Shown here: positions 47,938 to 59,829 of the stretch, one piece after another
Layout: each line of letters begins with the position of its first letter
How positions within the stretch are numbered: the first letter of the stretch is position 1
DNA from: Mortierella sp. BCC40632
Lineage: Eukaryota > Mortierellomycota > Mortierellomycetes > Mortierellales > Mortierellaceae
Length of the DNA stretch: 64,000 nucleotides
Assembly (NCBI GenBank): GCA_011634665.1
Contig: WAEK01000021.1
Coordinates: forward strand, 546,501-610,500
Direction: 5' to 3'
Program-made: the position numbers and the translations under genes
Notes under the pieces: model-generated
What the model was told of the DNA's origin: nothing
Databases searched by the model: none
The model's input: only the letters and a program-made list of their open reading frames with translations

Positions 47938-48685
47938 AGTCCAATCGATTATATATTTATATACATATTTCTTTATTTTTTTTTTTTTTTTTTTTTTTGT
48001 GGATAGAATAGTTAATTAAAAAGAGAGAAGAGAGAGAGAGAGAGATGGTCAAGATAGTTGCGATACAAAAGAAAAGAAAAGAAAGAAAGAAAAAACAACT
48101 GTATTGAGGTCTTTGACCCCAACTTGTGAGTTGGGGCAAGCAGACAGCTCAGTTTTCTTTTTTAATGCCTTGTTCAATTTTTTTTTTTTTTTTCCTTGGG
48201 AAGAGTTTGAGGTCTTCGCTCTTGCCTGCTGGTTGTCTCTCTTTAGCCCTACTGGTATTACATCTGTAATTGGGATATTGGTTGTCTTTCTCACGAAGAT
48301 CGCAGATATGACTTCCAGGGCAAGCTACAGAGGTTCTTTGCATATTTGACAAATAATGTTAGGCAAGATGGAAGCTCGGTTGTGAATCAAACAAGTGACC
48401 CAGAGAACAACCTCCACTTGTTTTTCTGCATTCCTAGTGCTCAATTGCATCTGGGAAGTCTAATATATCTCCTTGCCATCCTCTAGGTGGAGCGAAGCGG
48501 GGAGCGTCAAGATGACAGACTTGAAAGATAGCTACTGAAAAGAACCAAGAATGTTCATCAGAGTCAATCCATGAGAGATGTAGCTGGCAAATCCTCCCTC
48601 CCCCCCCCCCTTTAGCTGTGTGTGCTTTGCTGCAATCACTCTGCAATACCTGAACTGCCTTCATGTTTGTATTGAGGAAAAATCG

Positions 48686-48810
48686 GTTTATACATGCCAG
48701 CAGCCCCTCTCAATAGGAATCTCAATACGAACAATTGAACTGTTCGTATTGGGATTCGTATTGAGGTCTGTATAGGATTGCTGGCCAATCAGATATCCTA
48801 TGCATGTATT
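48686..48810. repeat. Imperfect palindrome, MITE-like
   Basis: Nested inverted repeats: an outer pair TTATACATGC / GCATGTATTA, a middle pair GCCAGCA / TGCTGGC, and a perfect inner pair CAATACGAAC (48723-48732) / GTTCGTATTG (48742-48751) with a 9-nt loop. The arms carry repeats of CGTATTGRG, and a partial copy of the right arm recurs at about 48858-48880. Confidence 0.6.
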
Positions 48811-50104
48811 AGCAGTTTTTTTTTCCCTCTATATGAACTTGAAGGTGGTTCTCCTGCTCGTATTGGGATTCGTGTTGAGAAATGTATTAAGACTTCTGAT
48901 TGACCAATGTAATGACAGCGTCTCAACTCGGACTTGAAGGCAGTTCTGCTGACAGTTGGGTCCTTCAGGTGAATAAGAGTTGGGGTGGTCAGTGCTGGTC
49001 AGAGTAAAGCGGGGGGAGAAGCTGAATAGAAGGAAATGAATTGATCAAGAGCAAAGACGAGGGAGCTCAAAGAACGTGAAAATATGGTCCATGGGTCGAG
49101 CTGTTTTCTCTCTTGGTAAACCTTTCTCCTTTTTTTTTTTTTTCCTCGTGTTCAGATAAAAGTATAAAACAATCGGTAAATGCGTTCAATCGTGTCCCTC
49201 ACCGTCGCCCTCGCCGTCTCCCTCAAACTGTCGCCAATTTTTGGTCCACGGGCCTAAACCACCTGAGAATTCGAGATAAATCCGTTGCCCACAACCGTGA
49301 ACGCATTTTTTCTTGGGGCACTTTTGGAAATCTAGTACACGCACGCCACACACACACAGACACGCAGGCATGTTCTCTCTCTCTCTTCCTCTCCTCTTTT
49401 CTCACTCTTTCTCGCCCACTCTTGGTCACTCACTCTTTCTCACTTTTTTTTTTTTTTTTTTTTCTTCTCTCGCTCTCATACTCTCGCCCTCTATTTAACT
49501 GTTTTTCTCACTCACTCCTTCGCTCGTTCTCTCATAGACTTTTGGATCGAGCCCAATCCTAGAACCACACTCAAATGCGTGATAGGTGGATGAACTGAGG
49601 CTATTCTGTCTATTCTGTCTGAAAATCCTAGAGTCCAGTCTGGCTTCTCGCTCTCTGTTTCCCCTACCATAGCTCTCAAGTACGCACTAAAGAGAAGATC
49701 TCTGTTGCTACGATGTGCTGAGTAGTGACATGGAAGAAAGAGAGAAAGAGAGAGGTAAAGAGAATACAGAGAAAAACTCTTTTGCTACCTGTGCAAGAAA
49801 GTAAAACAAAACGACTCTTCATCTGCCCATCCCACCTAAATAGTTGTTGATGCTTTTGGCCATACTCTCTTGGTCCTTCAGGTGAATAGAGTTGGGATGG
49901 TCAGTGCTGCTTGGTCGGAGTGAGAGCAGAGGCTGTTTGGAAGGAGTGGGTTTTTTCAGAACATCTGGTCTAGATACCCATATTTTTTTTCCCACATACA
50001 TCCTTCTCTTGCCGGTAAGTAGTACCGTAGCTTGGAGTGCTTTCTTGGAGAGGACAAAGGAGCTGAGAGATATTAGCAAAAACTCTTGAACAGAAAAAAC
50101 TTAT

Positions 50105-50108
<4 letters not shown>

Positions 50109-50153
<45 letters not shown>

Positions 50154-50183
50154 TTTTGTTTTTGTTTTTGTTTTTGTTTTTGT
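50109..50183. repeat. (TC)n followed by (TTTTTG)n
   Basis: About 43 nt of TC dinucleotides, then five copies of TTTTTG. Confidence 0.95.
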
Positions 50184-50595
50184 GATTTTCACAGAACAAC
50201 ACTTGTGTCTCTCCAAGCTCTAGTCCTTAACTTAACAGCAACAGTTTCTGATACGCTGTTACCTTTGAAGGTAAGGAATCCCTGCTTTATTTGCCTGACA
50301 TGTTGTCAAATAGCCTGACCGTGTCAGAACAAAGTCATTTGACTACAGCATGCAAAGATCGCCAGAAAAAGGGTACCACTGCTGTTGCTGAGAGCAAGAG
50401 ACAGCGCGAGCGTCTATTTTCCTAGTCATACTAGGCCCCACGCGGACAAAAACATCTCCTGGGGCTTTATCACTGCATATGTCAATGATGCGTTGAGTTC
50501 ATCGTTCATTTTTTATTCGGCAAGTGGGCAAGGAAAATAAAGGAGGGGAGGTGGATGTTCAAGAGAAAAAGGGAGAAGGCGGGAAAAAGATGTGC

Positions 50596-53114
50596 TTAGT
50601 TGGTAATAACAGCAGAGCTGACAGCGGCAGAGGTCGTCAGTTTTGCGTTGGCAATGACCTGCAAGATCTCTGCCAAAGACTGCTTCCAGCCGTTCAAACG
50701 CTGGCCGAGCTGCTGCCACTGAGCAGTACCAAAGGTCCTGTAGATCGAACGGTTAACAACAACAACCTTGGCCACCTGGTTCAACTTGGCCTCAACCAAA
50801 CCAGCACGGATCACATCAATCACCCACAACTCAACCTCGTTCTCATCGACCTCCAAAGCCTTGGCGACCTCCTGGTAGCTCAACTCGCGCGACAAGTTCT
50901 CGGATCCCAAAGAAGCCAAAGACAACAGACGGATCTTGCGAATGGAGTCCTCCTCCTCCAATCCTGACTCCTTGATCAATCCAGAGTGTTTAGCGATCAA
51001 AGCACGGTAATCCTGAACGTTTCCGTTCATGAAGACCGAGAGGAGCTCATAGATCTTCTCAGACTTGAGCTGCTGGACAGCGTCAATCTTGAGCAAGTTC
51101 TCAAAGTTGAGGACCTCAGGAAGAGCCAACGACTCAACAATGGCGCGAGTGGCATGTGTCTTTTGACCGGCAGCATCAGAGGTGCCGTTGAAGGTTGTGA
51201 GGTGCTTGAGCAAGAACTCCAATGAGTGGTATCTATTCGAGTAGCAGGGTCACGGGTAACAGTGTAAAAATGTTAGACGATCTGACCTCGCGTCCAACTG
51301 CCCTCAGTCAAATACATGTTCACTTCTAGTAAATTTAGCCATCCATCCAAAAAAAAAAAAAAAAAAAAAAAAGGCATTGCTTTGACATACTTGTTTCCAG
51401 ACTCCTTGAGGCGATCTGAGAGGGTCAACAACAAGGTGCGCTCAGCATCGACACCAACGCCCCACTCGGACACCCAGGCGGGAACATACTGGAGCTGAGG
51501 AAGCACCAGATCCATTTCATCGCTCGCAACAGCCACATCCACGATCGAAGTGAAAACCAAAAGGCGAAGGGGCGAGTTGGCGGGGAGAGTGTTGAAGATG
51601 TTGGAAAGGCTGCGAGTCGAGCATCAGGTTCCCCCCAATGAGAAGCGCATGGGATTGCAATGAAAAGGGTAAGGTTAGTTGAAAGAATATTTAAAAAACA
51701 AAGCAAAACAAAACTTCAAGAGCCGTCTAGGCCATAGTAAAGGAGAAAAAAAAAACGACATATATCCATGCTGATGCATCCAATTTTCAGGTCTATTCAC
51801 ATACACCTTGAGCTTGATGGTAGTCTTTTGAGTGGGCTCGGTGGTAAGAGTCTTCAAAAGGGACTCCAACAAAGCCTTGTCATTCTCCGAAAGGACAATG
51901 GCAACAAGCAAGTTGAAGGCAGCCTCGAGCTCTATTTTTCCCATTGATGGTTTTTTTAAAATAATAATAATAATAATAATAATAATAAACAAAAGAAATA
52001 TTAGTTTCGTTTGTGCCATAAAAAAAATCATTGTGATAGTCATCTCTCAAGACAAAAGAGAATATATTATCACAAAGTGAAAAAGGTGCATACCGCGCTC
52101 AGGGGCCTCCAGGACGGTCTTGCTCTCCTTCAACAAAACCTGGATCACTTCCTTGAGCTTGTCAGCCTCGAGCATGGGAGTGATCTCTTTGACAAGAGCC
52201 TCTCCTTCATCGTTGCGAAGAGTGCTGATGTAGGCAGCCAACTCAATAGCCTAATTATCAAAAATACCAACGCGTGGAAAAAAAAAGAAAAAGAAAGAGA
52301 GAAAGAGAAGGAGAGACCAAAATACGTTAATATCCTTTGCATGAAGACAGAATTGTTTGGTAAATGTCATGCCTATTTGACGTAGATATCCCGTTTGAAA
52401 AAGAGTAATGACACTCTTTTGTTCCTGCCTCGGCGTGTCGCCGCCCAAGTCAGTCCATGGAACTAAACCAGGGTATACACAGACTCTCATTCCGATGTCC
52501 TATGTCAATGTTGAATAGAAAATTGTCCCTGCCGCAGCCAAGTTTGGGTGTTTGAAGAGAGAATTGATAGCCCTGACCAAGATGTTGTAGGCTCGGCTTT
52601 CTCGACTCTAAGAGATAAGTTCATTCTCATATGCTAAACAGACAAGAGAATATGTATTGTCCTGTGTGTGCGTGTGTGTGTGTGTGTTTTTGGGCCGGAG
52701 ACTCGACAGATCGTTGAGAGAGTAAACAAGAGGATGCCTCCATCTGGGTAAGGTGAGCCAGAATGTCCAGATGGAGCGCCAAAGATCATCAACGGAACGA
52801 GATGTCAAGAGCCTGTTGATCTTGTCGCTCAAAGAATTGACCCGGGTGTTGTTTTGTTGAAAAGTTGCTTGAGGTTTTGAGGAGCGTGGTCGTGCTTCTT
52901 TGACGATGGCGTGTCCACCGATAGTGCTTGCTCAAAGCTTGATCTCCACCAAGGAGTCAATCAGATTGCTTTTTTTTTTTTTTTTTCTGATGGGATGAGA
53001 TGGGATGAACGCTTGAGAGCGATGGTGGCGAATGGGATGCAAGAAGGGGAGCTGTGAGTGGAGCTGTGAGTGTACCTGGTCCTGAATAGGAGCGTCGATG
53101 AAGATCTTGTCCAT
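50596..53114 (-). CDS. Translation initiation factor eIF3 subunit M (PCI domain)
   Basis: Cytosolic PCI-domain subunit of eIF3. Exons complement(53076..53114), (52094..52250), (51805..51931), (51391..51609), (50596..51232); 392 aa, as expected. Exon 1 encodes MDKIFIDAPIQDQ and joins AIELAAYISTL, matching the FIDxxxxDQAxELxAYL start of human eIF3m. Middle: VLEAPER|ELEAAFNLLVAIVL, TIKLKV|LSNIFNTLP, then LQYVPAWVSEWGV. The PCI/winged-helix part has IYELLSVFMNGNVQDYRALI, SYQEVAKALEVDENEVELWV, IDVIRAGLVEAKLNQ and the signature RTFGTAQWQQLGQRLNGWKQ. The first intron is 825 nt, long for this window, and includes a (GT)n tract. The third donor is the second of two adjacent GTs (AAGGT|GTATGT), needed for phase. 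Confidence 0.93.
52663..52688. repeat. (GT)n microsatellite in eIF3m intron 1
   Basis: About 26 nt of TG/GT dinucleotides with one C interruption. Confidence 0.9.
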
Positions 53115-53593
53115 CTTTTTTAGTCTTTATCCCTTTCTGGAGTGTCGAGGAAGAATGAGAATGCGATTCCCTCGAGCGCAATTATAAACGTGGATCAGGC
53201 CTGTCCCCTGTCCCCCCCTCAGGCTCTACACACTCTCTCTCTTTCTTTCTCTTTCTCTCTCTCTACCTCTCTCTCGCTCTCTCGCTCTCCCATACACACA
53301 CTTCCCTCTCACATTCTCTCGTACTATTCCCCTGTAACGCCTTACTGTGTGCTACGTGCATGGAAAAAATAACAAAGCCTGCTTCAGCCACAGCACGTCT
53401 CTTCAAAATTTTGCTGTCTTCTGCCAAAAGGGCCTGAGACCAGGGAAAGCCAGAGCCATTTCGGCCCTGAGAGCAAAAAAGAAAGCCTCTCCAAATAGAC
53501 TTGAACCAAACCAAACCAAAAAAAAAAAAAAAAAACCAGAGCACAGAGTGCTACCAAAGATGCAAAAAGACAGTATTATTCTGCAACATTCTT
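53115..53593. other. eIF3m upstream region
   Basis: Space between the eIF3m start and the Bem1 3' end, both on the minus strand. CT-rich (53230-53330) with a short A run near 53519; no gene seen. Confidence 0.55.
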
Positions 53594-55859
53594 CTAATCG
53601 GCATATATCATAAGTTTGCCTCCACTGCGGTCGATCGCCTCCCTTACATCGCTATCACTCTGGATTGGCGCAAAGTTGCCATGTTCGTCCCTATAGCTAA
53701 GATTCCGCTGGTCTGCCTGGATGCGCTCAAACACCTTTTGCTGCAGTGCCCTGAATGTGATTGAAACTGGTATCCTCATTGCCATAATATCCTCCTGGTA
53801 TGAAATCTTGAGCTTAATCTGCTCTTCTCCACCATTCGATGCACCAGGCACGCCTGCAGGAGACTGGAAAGACGCCTGGGATCTCAGGCTAGGGGACGCG
53901 TTTGCAGAGGGTGGATCGTCTGGGTAACCACGGTATCCAGCCGAGCCCTGACCCTTGTTTCCAAAAACGGCTCTGGCCGAGGGTGAAGGCGAATGGAACA
54001 TACTCTGAGAAGGCGTCGATCGGCCAATGGATGGCGATGGAGCGCCTCCTGCCATTCCTGGGGGTATCTCTACATCTCCTTCCTTCACTGCGAAAAGACT
54101 CGCTACTAAGGGGTGCTGTGAAATCTTGGTAGGCAGCCTACACAAGTCCTGAACATACCCATCCAAGTCCGATCTACGGGCTGCAGTGACACTATCATCC
54201 ACACTAGGCATGGGAATAGGCATAAAAGGAAGCGTCCTGGGCTGGTCCCCAACCCTGCCAGACTCTACAGGGAATTCTTCCAAGAGTGCAATATGAAAGT
54301 CGTAAAAATCTTCATAGAGACGGAAGAGGTTTCGTGTCGCTCCCGAGGCTAGCTCGATACGGACCGAGAACCAGTACTGGTCATCCTCATGGTGATAAGA
54401 CTCGACGCTTGCATTGACGATGGGGCTGTTGTCGCGCTCCTGAGGGTAGAGTCCGCCGTCGTATCCATTGCCATTGTTATTGGTTCTACTTGAGGATGCA
54501 GTGGCTCTCCTCGAGGATTGCTCTTCACGTCCAGTCGTCTAGAGATATTCATAGACATAGGAGAAAATTAAACCGTGTTTGTAAGCTGAGCAGAGAGCAT
54601 ATTGCACTTTGGTGAGAGAGAAACAGAGAGAAGCAACCAAAAAAAAAAAAAAAAAAAACCGAGCTAGCAGTAAGCCATATTGGCTGAAAGCTCAGATCAG
54701 CGAGCGAATGGCGAAGCCGAATCTGGGCAGGAAACGAGGCTAGTGCTAGCTGAAGTTGGTAAGAGCACAGGGATCCTCTGTCAAGTCCACCTACCATCCG
54801 ACGAGAAGCCTCAAAGTCCTGTGAAGCGAGATTACGAAGCGATGGGTCTCTCTGGGCTTGTGACTTGAGATCTCCCCTCGATAATTTATTCTTGAGTTGC
54901 TGGATAGTTTGGCTCTGATTGGCAAGATGCTGCTGTTGTTGTTGTTGGAATTGCTGAGGACTCATTGGAGGCTGCACCTGGGGTCCCATTCCGTGTGGAG
55001 AATGCTGATGGTATTGCTGTTGCTGTTGTTGCTGTTGTTGCTGCTGTTGCTGTGGATGCTGCTGTCGTTGCTGCTGCGAGGCGGCGTCATTTGGCTCAAT
55101 CTTCCCGAGCGGGATACTGTTTGCCCTATATTCCAAGGCCTGTTGTTTCCACTCCTCCACCCTTGGGATGGACATTCCTGTCTTCCGCAACATCTCGGCA
55201 ACGTCAATGGGCTTTCCTGTAGCCATATCCCGGATCTCAACATAGCTGACTGGGATCAATCCTGGTCCACCCAGTCGACCAATGGGCTTGGCAACATACC
55301 ACTCCTCATTGGACTGAGCAATCACCAGGATAGCGTCACCAGCCTTGGCGTCGAGTTCATCGGCTTTCTCTGCGCCAAAGTCATAAAGGACGATACCGTA
55401 GAGCGGCTGGAATCTAGCTTTGGGTACTGTTGTGGGCGACACCGCCCCTGCGCCTGTCGTAGGCCGCTGCTGTTGTGATGACTGCCCATGCGCACCGAAT
55501 CCTGGGGAGGTATCTGCACTATAGACGGATCCCGAGTCGTTTGACATGGCAGCCGAGTCCTCAAGGCTCTGGTTACTGTTTCGATGGCTCTTTTCCAGAA
55601 CCTGAAAGTAAGCTACAGGAACGTAGCCTCGAGCGCCTGTGATGGGATTGCTGGCCTCGTACCAATCCTCGTCATCTTCGTTGCCGATTACGTGAAAAAA
55701 ATCGCCAGTGACGAATGAGAGCTCCTCGGGTTGCTTGGTGCTATAGCTGTACAAGGCCTTAATGACCTTGCGAGGCGGCGCCAAGGTCGCAGGCATGCGA
55801 TTGGGCGAAGGGCCGCTTGGAATGTTCTTGTTCTGCGAAGATCGTCGAAGATTCGCCAT
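53594..55859 (-). CDS. BEM1: Bem1/Scd2-type cell polarity scaffold (SH3-SH3-PX-PB1)
   Basis: Scaffold joining Cdc42, its GEF Cdc24 (through PB1) and PAK kinases at sites of polarised growth. Two exons complement(54795..55859) and complement(53594..54538), phase-0 intron of 256 nt; 669 aa (yeast Bem1 551). SH3-1 ~33-90 (KALYSYSTKQPEELSF, EDWYEASNP, GYVPVAYFQVL); SH3-2 ~150-212 (YGIVLYDFGAEKADELDAKA, EEWYVAKPIGRLG, GLIPVSYVEI); Gln tract ~270-300; PX ~394-503 (YWFSVRIELASGATRNLFRL, YEDFYDFHIALLEEFP, RTLPFMP, LDGYVQDLCRLP); PB1 ~597-669 (IKLKISYQEDIMAMRIP, LSYRDEHGNF, SDSDVREAID), ending YAD. The intron holds an A18-like run. Domain order and composition make the identity firm. Confidence 0.95.
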
Positions 55860-58800
55860 TTACACTGAGGAGACCCCTGGGCAAATGAGATGGAGCGCAA
55901 GAAGAGCAAGGGCAAGAGGATTCAGAGAACGAGGTGAATTTCCTTGTGGGCTGGGAAAAGTGTCTGTTCAGTGGGTGAGCGAAGTATATATAAGAGAATG
56001 AGAGTGAAAGTATGTTTAAGAGAGAAAGAGAAAGGAAGAAAAAAAAAGAGGGGGCGAGGGAGAAGTGAGAGAGTGAGAAAGTGAGAAATGTGCAAGCGAG
56101 TGGAGCAGATGCGCAGGAGAGAGGCGGGAAGAGGAAGAGCAAAGAAAGATCGAGGCGAGAGCAAGTGAGCAGGGAGATTGAGGAAATAAAAAGGCAGGCG
56201 GACGGCACGGACTCGAACGAATGAGCGATGGGATCCGTTGTGTCGGCAAGGCTAGCGTTCGGCGCGTGGGGGGAGGAGCGAGAGAGGGAGAGGGAGAGAG
56301 AGGGAGAGAGAGGAGAGAGAAAGAAAGAAAGAGAGAAAGGATGAAAGAATGAGCTGCAACGGGGAGTGATGATGGCTGAGATGACAATGCTTGGGAGGAG
56401 ACAAGTCGAGATGAGACGGCACACGGCGTGGAGGGTGTGTGTGTGTATGTGTATGAGAGTGAGAGAGCGTCTGTCAGTCCGCACATGCATTGGTTCCCCT
56501 TCTGGGTCACAGGAGGAACCCACACGCATGGGTCGCCTTGCTCGTCCCCTGCTCTCCTCCTCTCCTGCCTCGTGCATTGACACACGGACGCTCGTCGTCT
56601 TCAACCTCGAACGTAGAAAGGTATTCGCGACTCCTGTTCGAGCTCCTCTTCCTTTCCCCCACCTTCCTTCCTTCCTGTTCCTCTCCCCGCTTCGCTGGGC
56701 CCAACTTCAACTTCCTCGGGCGATTCGCTCGCGACAGTAGGCCAGCGGGGTCATCTTCGCACCAATGGCCGTCAGCCGTTGCCCGATCGTTTGCTTCCGG
56801 ACTCCAGCGGGCCTTCGACCCAGCCCCTGCGGTGCTGGGCTAGGTCCAAGACACTGCCCATCGGAATGTTCTCAGGACATGACCCCTGCGTTGCAATCTG
56901 GAACCTGTCGAGTGACTCTTCCCCTACTGGCAGTCTTGACTGGGCGATGCAATTAGCCCTGGCTCCGATCGAGCCTACTCTTGAGCAGATGCTACCCTAT
57001 TTTGTGGTGCTAGAGACGATCATACTTGAAGAGTATAGTGTGACCCGACCTCAAGTGCTGTATTCCTCTCGCAGAGCTCGCGATAGCGCTTTGTTCTTGC
57101 CTGAACAACTCGTTGGCGTGTCGTTGTTGGCGTGTCTTTATTGGCTACATACTGCCGCAAGGTATGGAGCGTTTTTTGCGTTCGAGTTGAATTGGTATCC
57201 CTTCAGCCGAAGATTAACTAATCTTTCTGCAGAATCACATACCAGCTGAAATGCGGTGGAGGCGTCTGAACCCTCAATGCTTGTGCCTCTCCTGAGTAAA
57301 GATTTATCCAGAATGGAAATGTGAATTTTACTACATGCTACAAATGAGTCTGACTGAATCTTAAGTGAGCGCAAAATGACTTTCTTGCCGAAGCTTCCCT
57401 TTTTGGTTTCTTGTAGGGGCCCTGATAGTGTTAATTCCTAAGATCTTGAGATGGAACAGAGCTCTGTATAGTCGGTCAAGGAAAAGGCAAAGGGATGACT
57501 ACTTTATTTGTTGTTGTTTCCTCAATACATTGGCTTTGCTTGCAACGTATCCCTTCAAATAACCATAATCCCTCAATAAGGAGTTCTCAGTCTTCCAAAA
57601 GATTTTTACCATGCTCGTGTTTGAAGAGAGCCCCCACCTCTCTTCCTTCCTCAAGTGTCAGAGAAAGTACGAGGTTACTACCTTTGGTTGGTAAAATACT
57701 TTCATTCAACAACTGATGCCACGGCTAATCGACCATTGGGGAGCATCTGTCATGAGAGCGGACCAAATTCACGTATTTTCAATTAAAACTAATGCCCACA
57801 AAGTGGATTCCATAGCTGTAGAGTAGAATTCCTTCCATGAGAATGACTACACGCGACTGCCGACCTAGCACTAGAACCAATACTGCCCAACAGAAATAGG
57901 AGTCGGTTACAGTCAATATGCCGCTCGTAGAAATGGAAATAGCCTTTTTTGGCTTCGATGTGTAGAATGTGTAGAAAGCGAGCGACATGTATGTGAGGAG
58001 AGAGGAAGGAAGACTATCCAGTCTATGCCACCATTGTCACCTTGAATTTCGCGTAACCTACTCCACTCTTTACAACAATCGAAGAAAAGTGGTGGTTGGG
58101 AGCCTACATGGCCTTGCTCTAACAATAGCCAAAAGCTTGTGCAGTCGAGTCTACCTATTGGGGCATCGTAGTAATCGCAGGACACAGCCATCACAAGATG
58201 TAGTCTTTTTTTTTTTTTTTTTTTTTTTTTTTCGCCCAATTGCCAAGGGAGCGGATTGATATGCATAAACCTATGCAGTGTCCATTATCGAGTTGGGCGC
58301 CAACGTCAATGTTTTGGCGGTGTTTTGGCGGTGCCCATGACGGTCTGCATGCATTGATGGCAATCCTGGCAAAAGGCACTGCCAATGTTGGCTGTGTATG
58401 GAAAGATTGGATGTCAAAGCGCTCCTCAAGCGTGGAGCATATATGACCTGTCCACTTGCCGATTGACCAAAACACCAAAGCATCGATGAGACTAGTAACT
58501 TCATAGCTTGTTGACCGTTATTCAGGGGAAGAGGGAGGGGAAGATTCATTTGTAAAGACTTTAGGTTCCACTGCCACAACAACGCGTTATTTTTGCACCT
58601 CTGCAAATAGACGGAGCAATGAACTGTTTACAACAGCACAGCCTGTTCAAGTCTAGACATGAACATACCCCAACTTTAAGCTGTATGTGGCAGAGAAAGA
58701 GAAAGGCGAGAAGACAGAGTTACTTGGACAAACCCCTCCCCCCATCTAGGATGTGTGTGTATTGGTCTACAGCAATGGCGATCTTTGAGAGAAAAGAGGC

Positions 58801-59829
58801 ATGATGTGCATTGTTGGCTGTGTAGTTGTAATTTTCGTATGATACGATATGGTTAGTTCTGTCAGGAACGGAAGGATCCTAGCAAGGATTGTCTCTCTCC
58901 TTTCAATTCAATATCAGATCCTGCTGGATCTGTCGGGGATCAGATAGGCTCACGTACGACCTTGAAGTCCATTTAGACTCCTTGTTCGTCTCATTCAGTT
59001 CCTGAGGAGGAGCATTTGCCTGTTCTGATCGACTTTCGGCCGTTGAGAATAAGGGGAAAAGGAAGGAGAAGGAGAAAGTGAGTCGGACATGAAGATCATC
59101 TGAGCGGAACAAACACAGGAAAAAAAAAAATACAACCGAGACAGACTGGATCGCCCGCCGCTCAACCTGCTGACGGCGTAACCTTGTCCAGGAGACGGAC
59201 TGTACTGATGTGGCAAGCTCTGCAGGGTCCTTTGTGAAGACACAACAGTGTGGATTGTGGTCAAAAGGGGGGGCAGCGCTTGCATTGCAGAGACGAGCTG
59301 TCGATCAGTCATCGATTTTTGTCGGACAAGGTCTCCGCAACAGGATAAGCAAAAGGCAAAGAGAATGTGTTGGGAAGATGACAGGTAAAATCTTCTTGAC
59401 AAAGTGATGATCTGTCTACGCGTTCCAACTGCTGAGGACTTGTTAGTGGATGAAGAGAAGGGAGAATCGTTGCGCGTGTGTGCGCGTGGAATAGATTGGT
59501 TGAGAGACATCCGGTCCAGAAGGAACCGATGCGAGTCGCTTCTTTTGCGACAGAACGAGGGCCACAGGGATGAGCAGGCCTGCGCATATAAAAGGGCCGA
59601 TGGCTTTTTTTTTTTTTTTTTTTTTTTTTCTGACCGCCACCCTTTCGTGCTTTCTCAGTCGACCATCTTTTCTCTTTCTTTCTCTCGCTTTCTCTCTTTC
59701 TCGCTCTCGCTCTTCCTCCGTCCTGTCCACATTCGCCTCAACCCCTGCCCTCAGTCCACCCAAGCGCAATCGCTTCATCCTCTCAGTCCTCCCTGTCCCC
59801 TTCTCTCATCCGCTACATCCCTTGCCACA
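55860..59829. other. Divergent 4-kb intergenic region between Bem1 and cytidine deaminase
   Basis: Bem1 5' flank (55.9-56.5 kb) is GA/CT-rich and gives a long but low-complexity minus-strand open frame. From 56.7 to 58.9 kb composition is more balanced; open frames at + 56779-57249 (156 aa), - 57913-58266 and - 58271-58606 have no recognisable domain. Poly-T tracts lie at 58207-58232 and about 59607-59629; the last 200 bp before the deaminase are CT-rich leader. Confidence 0.5.

Larger units (their letters stand above)
47938..50595. other. Convergent 2.7-kb intergenic region with repeat remnants
   Basis: Between Not4 and eIF3m 3' ends. Contains poly-T (47973-47998), GA runs, a palindromic element (~48686-48810), a duplicated segment (48958-49010 and 49871-49925), CT-rich stretches near 49376-49530, and (TC)n then (TTTTTG)n at 50109-50183. 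An open frame at - 49819-50079 (86 aa) overlaps the second duplicate but has no known domain. Confidence 0.55.

Noticed and set aside
55759..56604. 281-aa minus-strand open frame upstream of Bem1
   Set aside because: Ser/Leu/Phe-rich translation of a CT tract overlapping the Bem1 N-terminus in another frame; best explained as the Bem1 leader.
56779..57249. 156-aa plus-strand open frame in the Bem1-deaminase spacer
   Set aside because: Mixed composition but no recognisable motif, splice support or neighbouring exon; left as undetermined spacer sequence.
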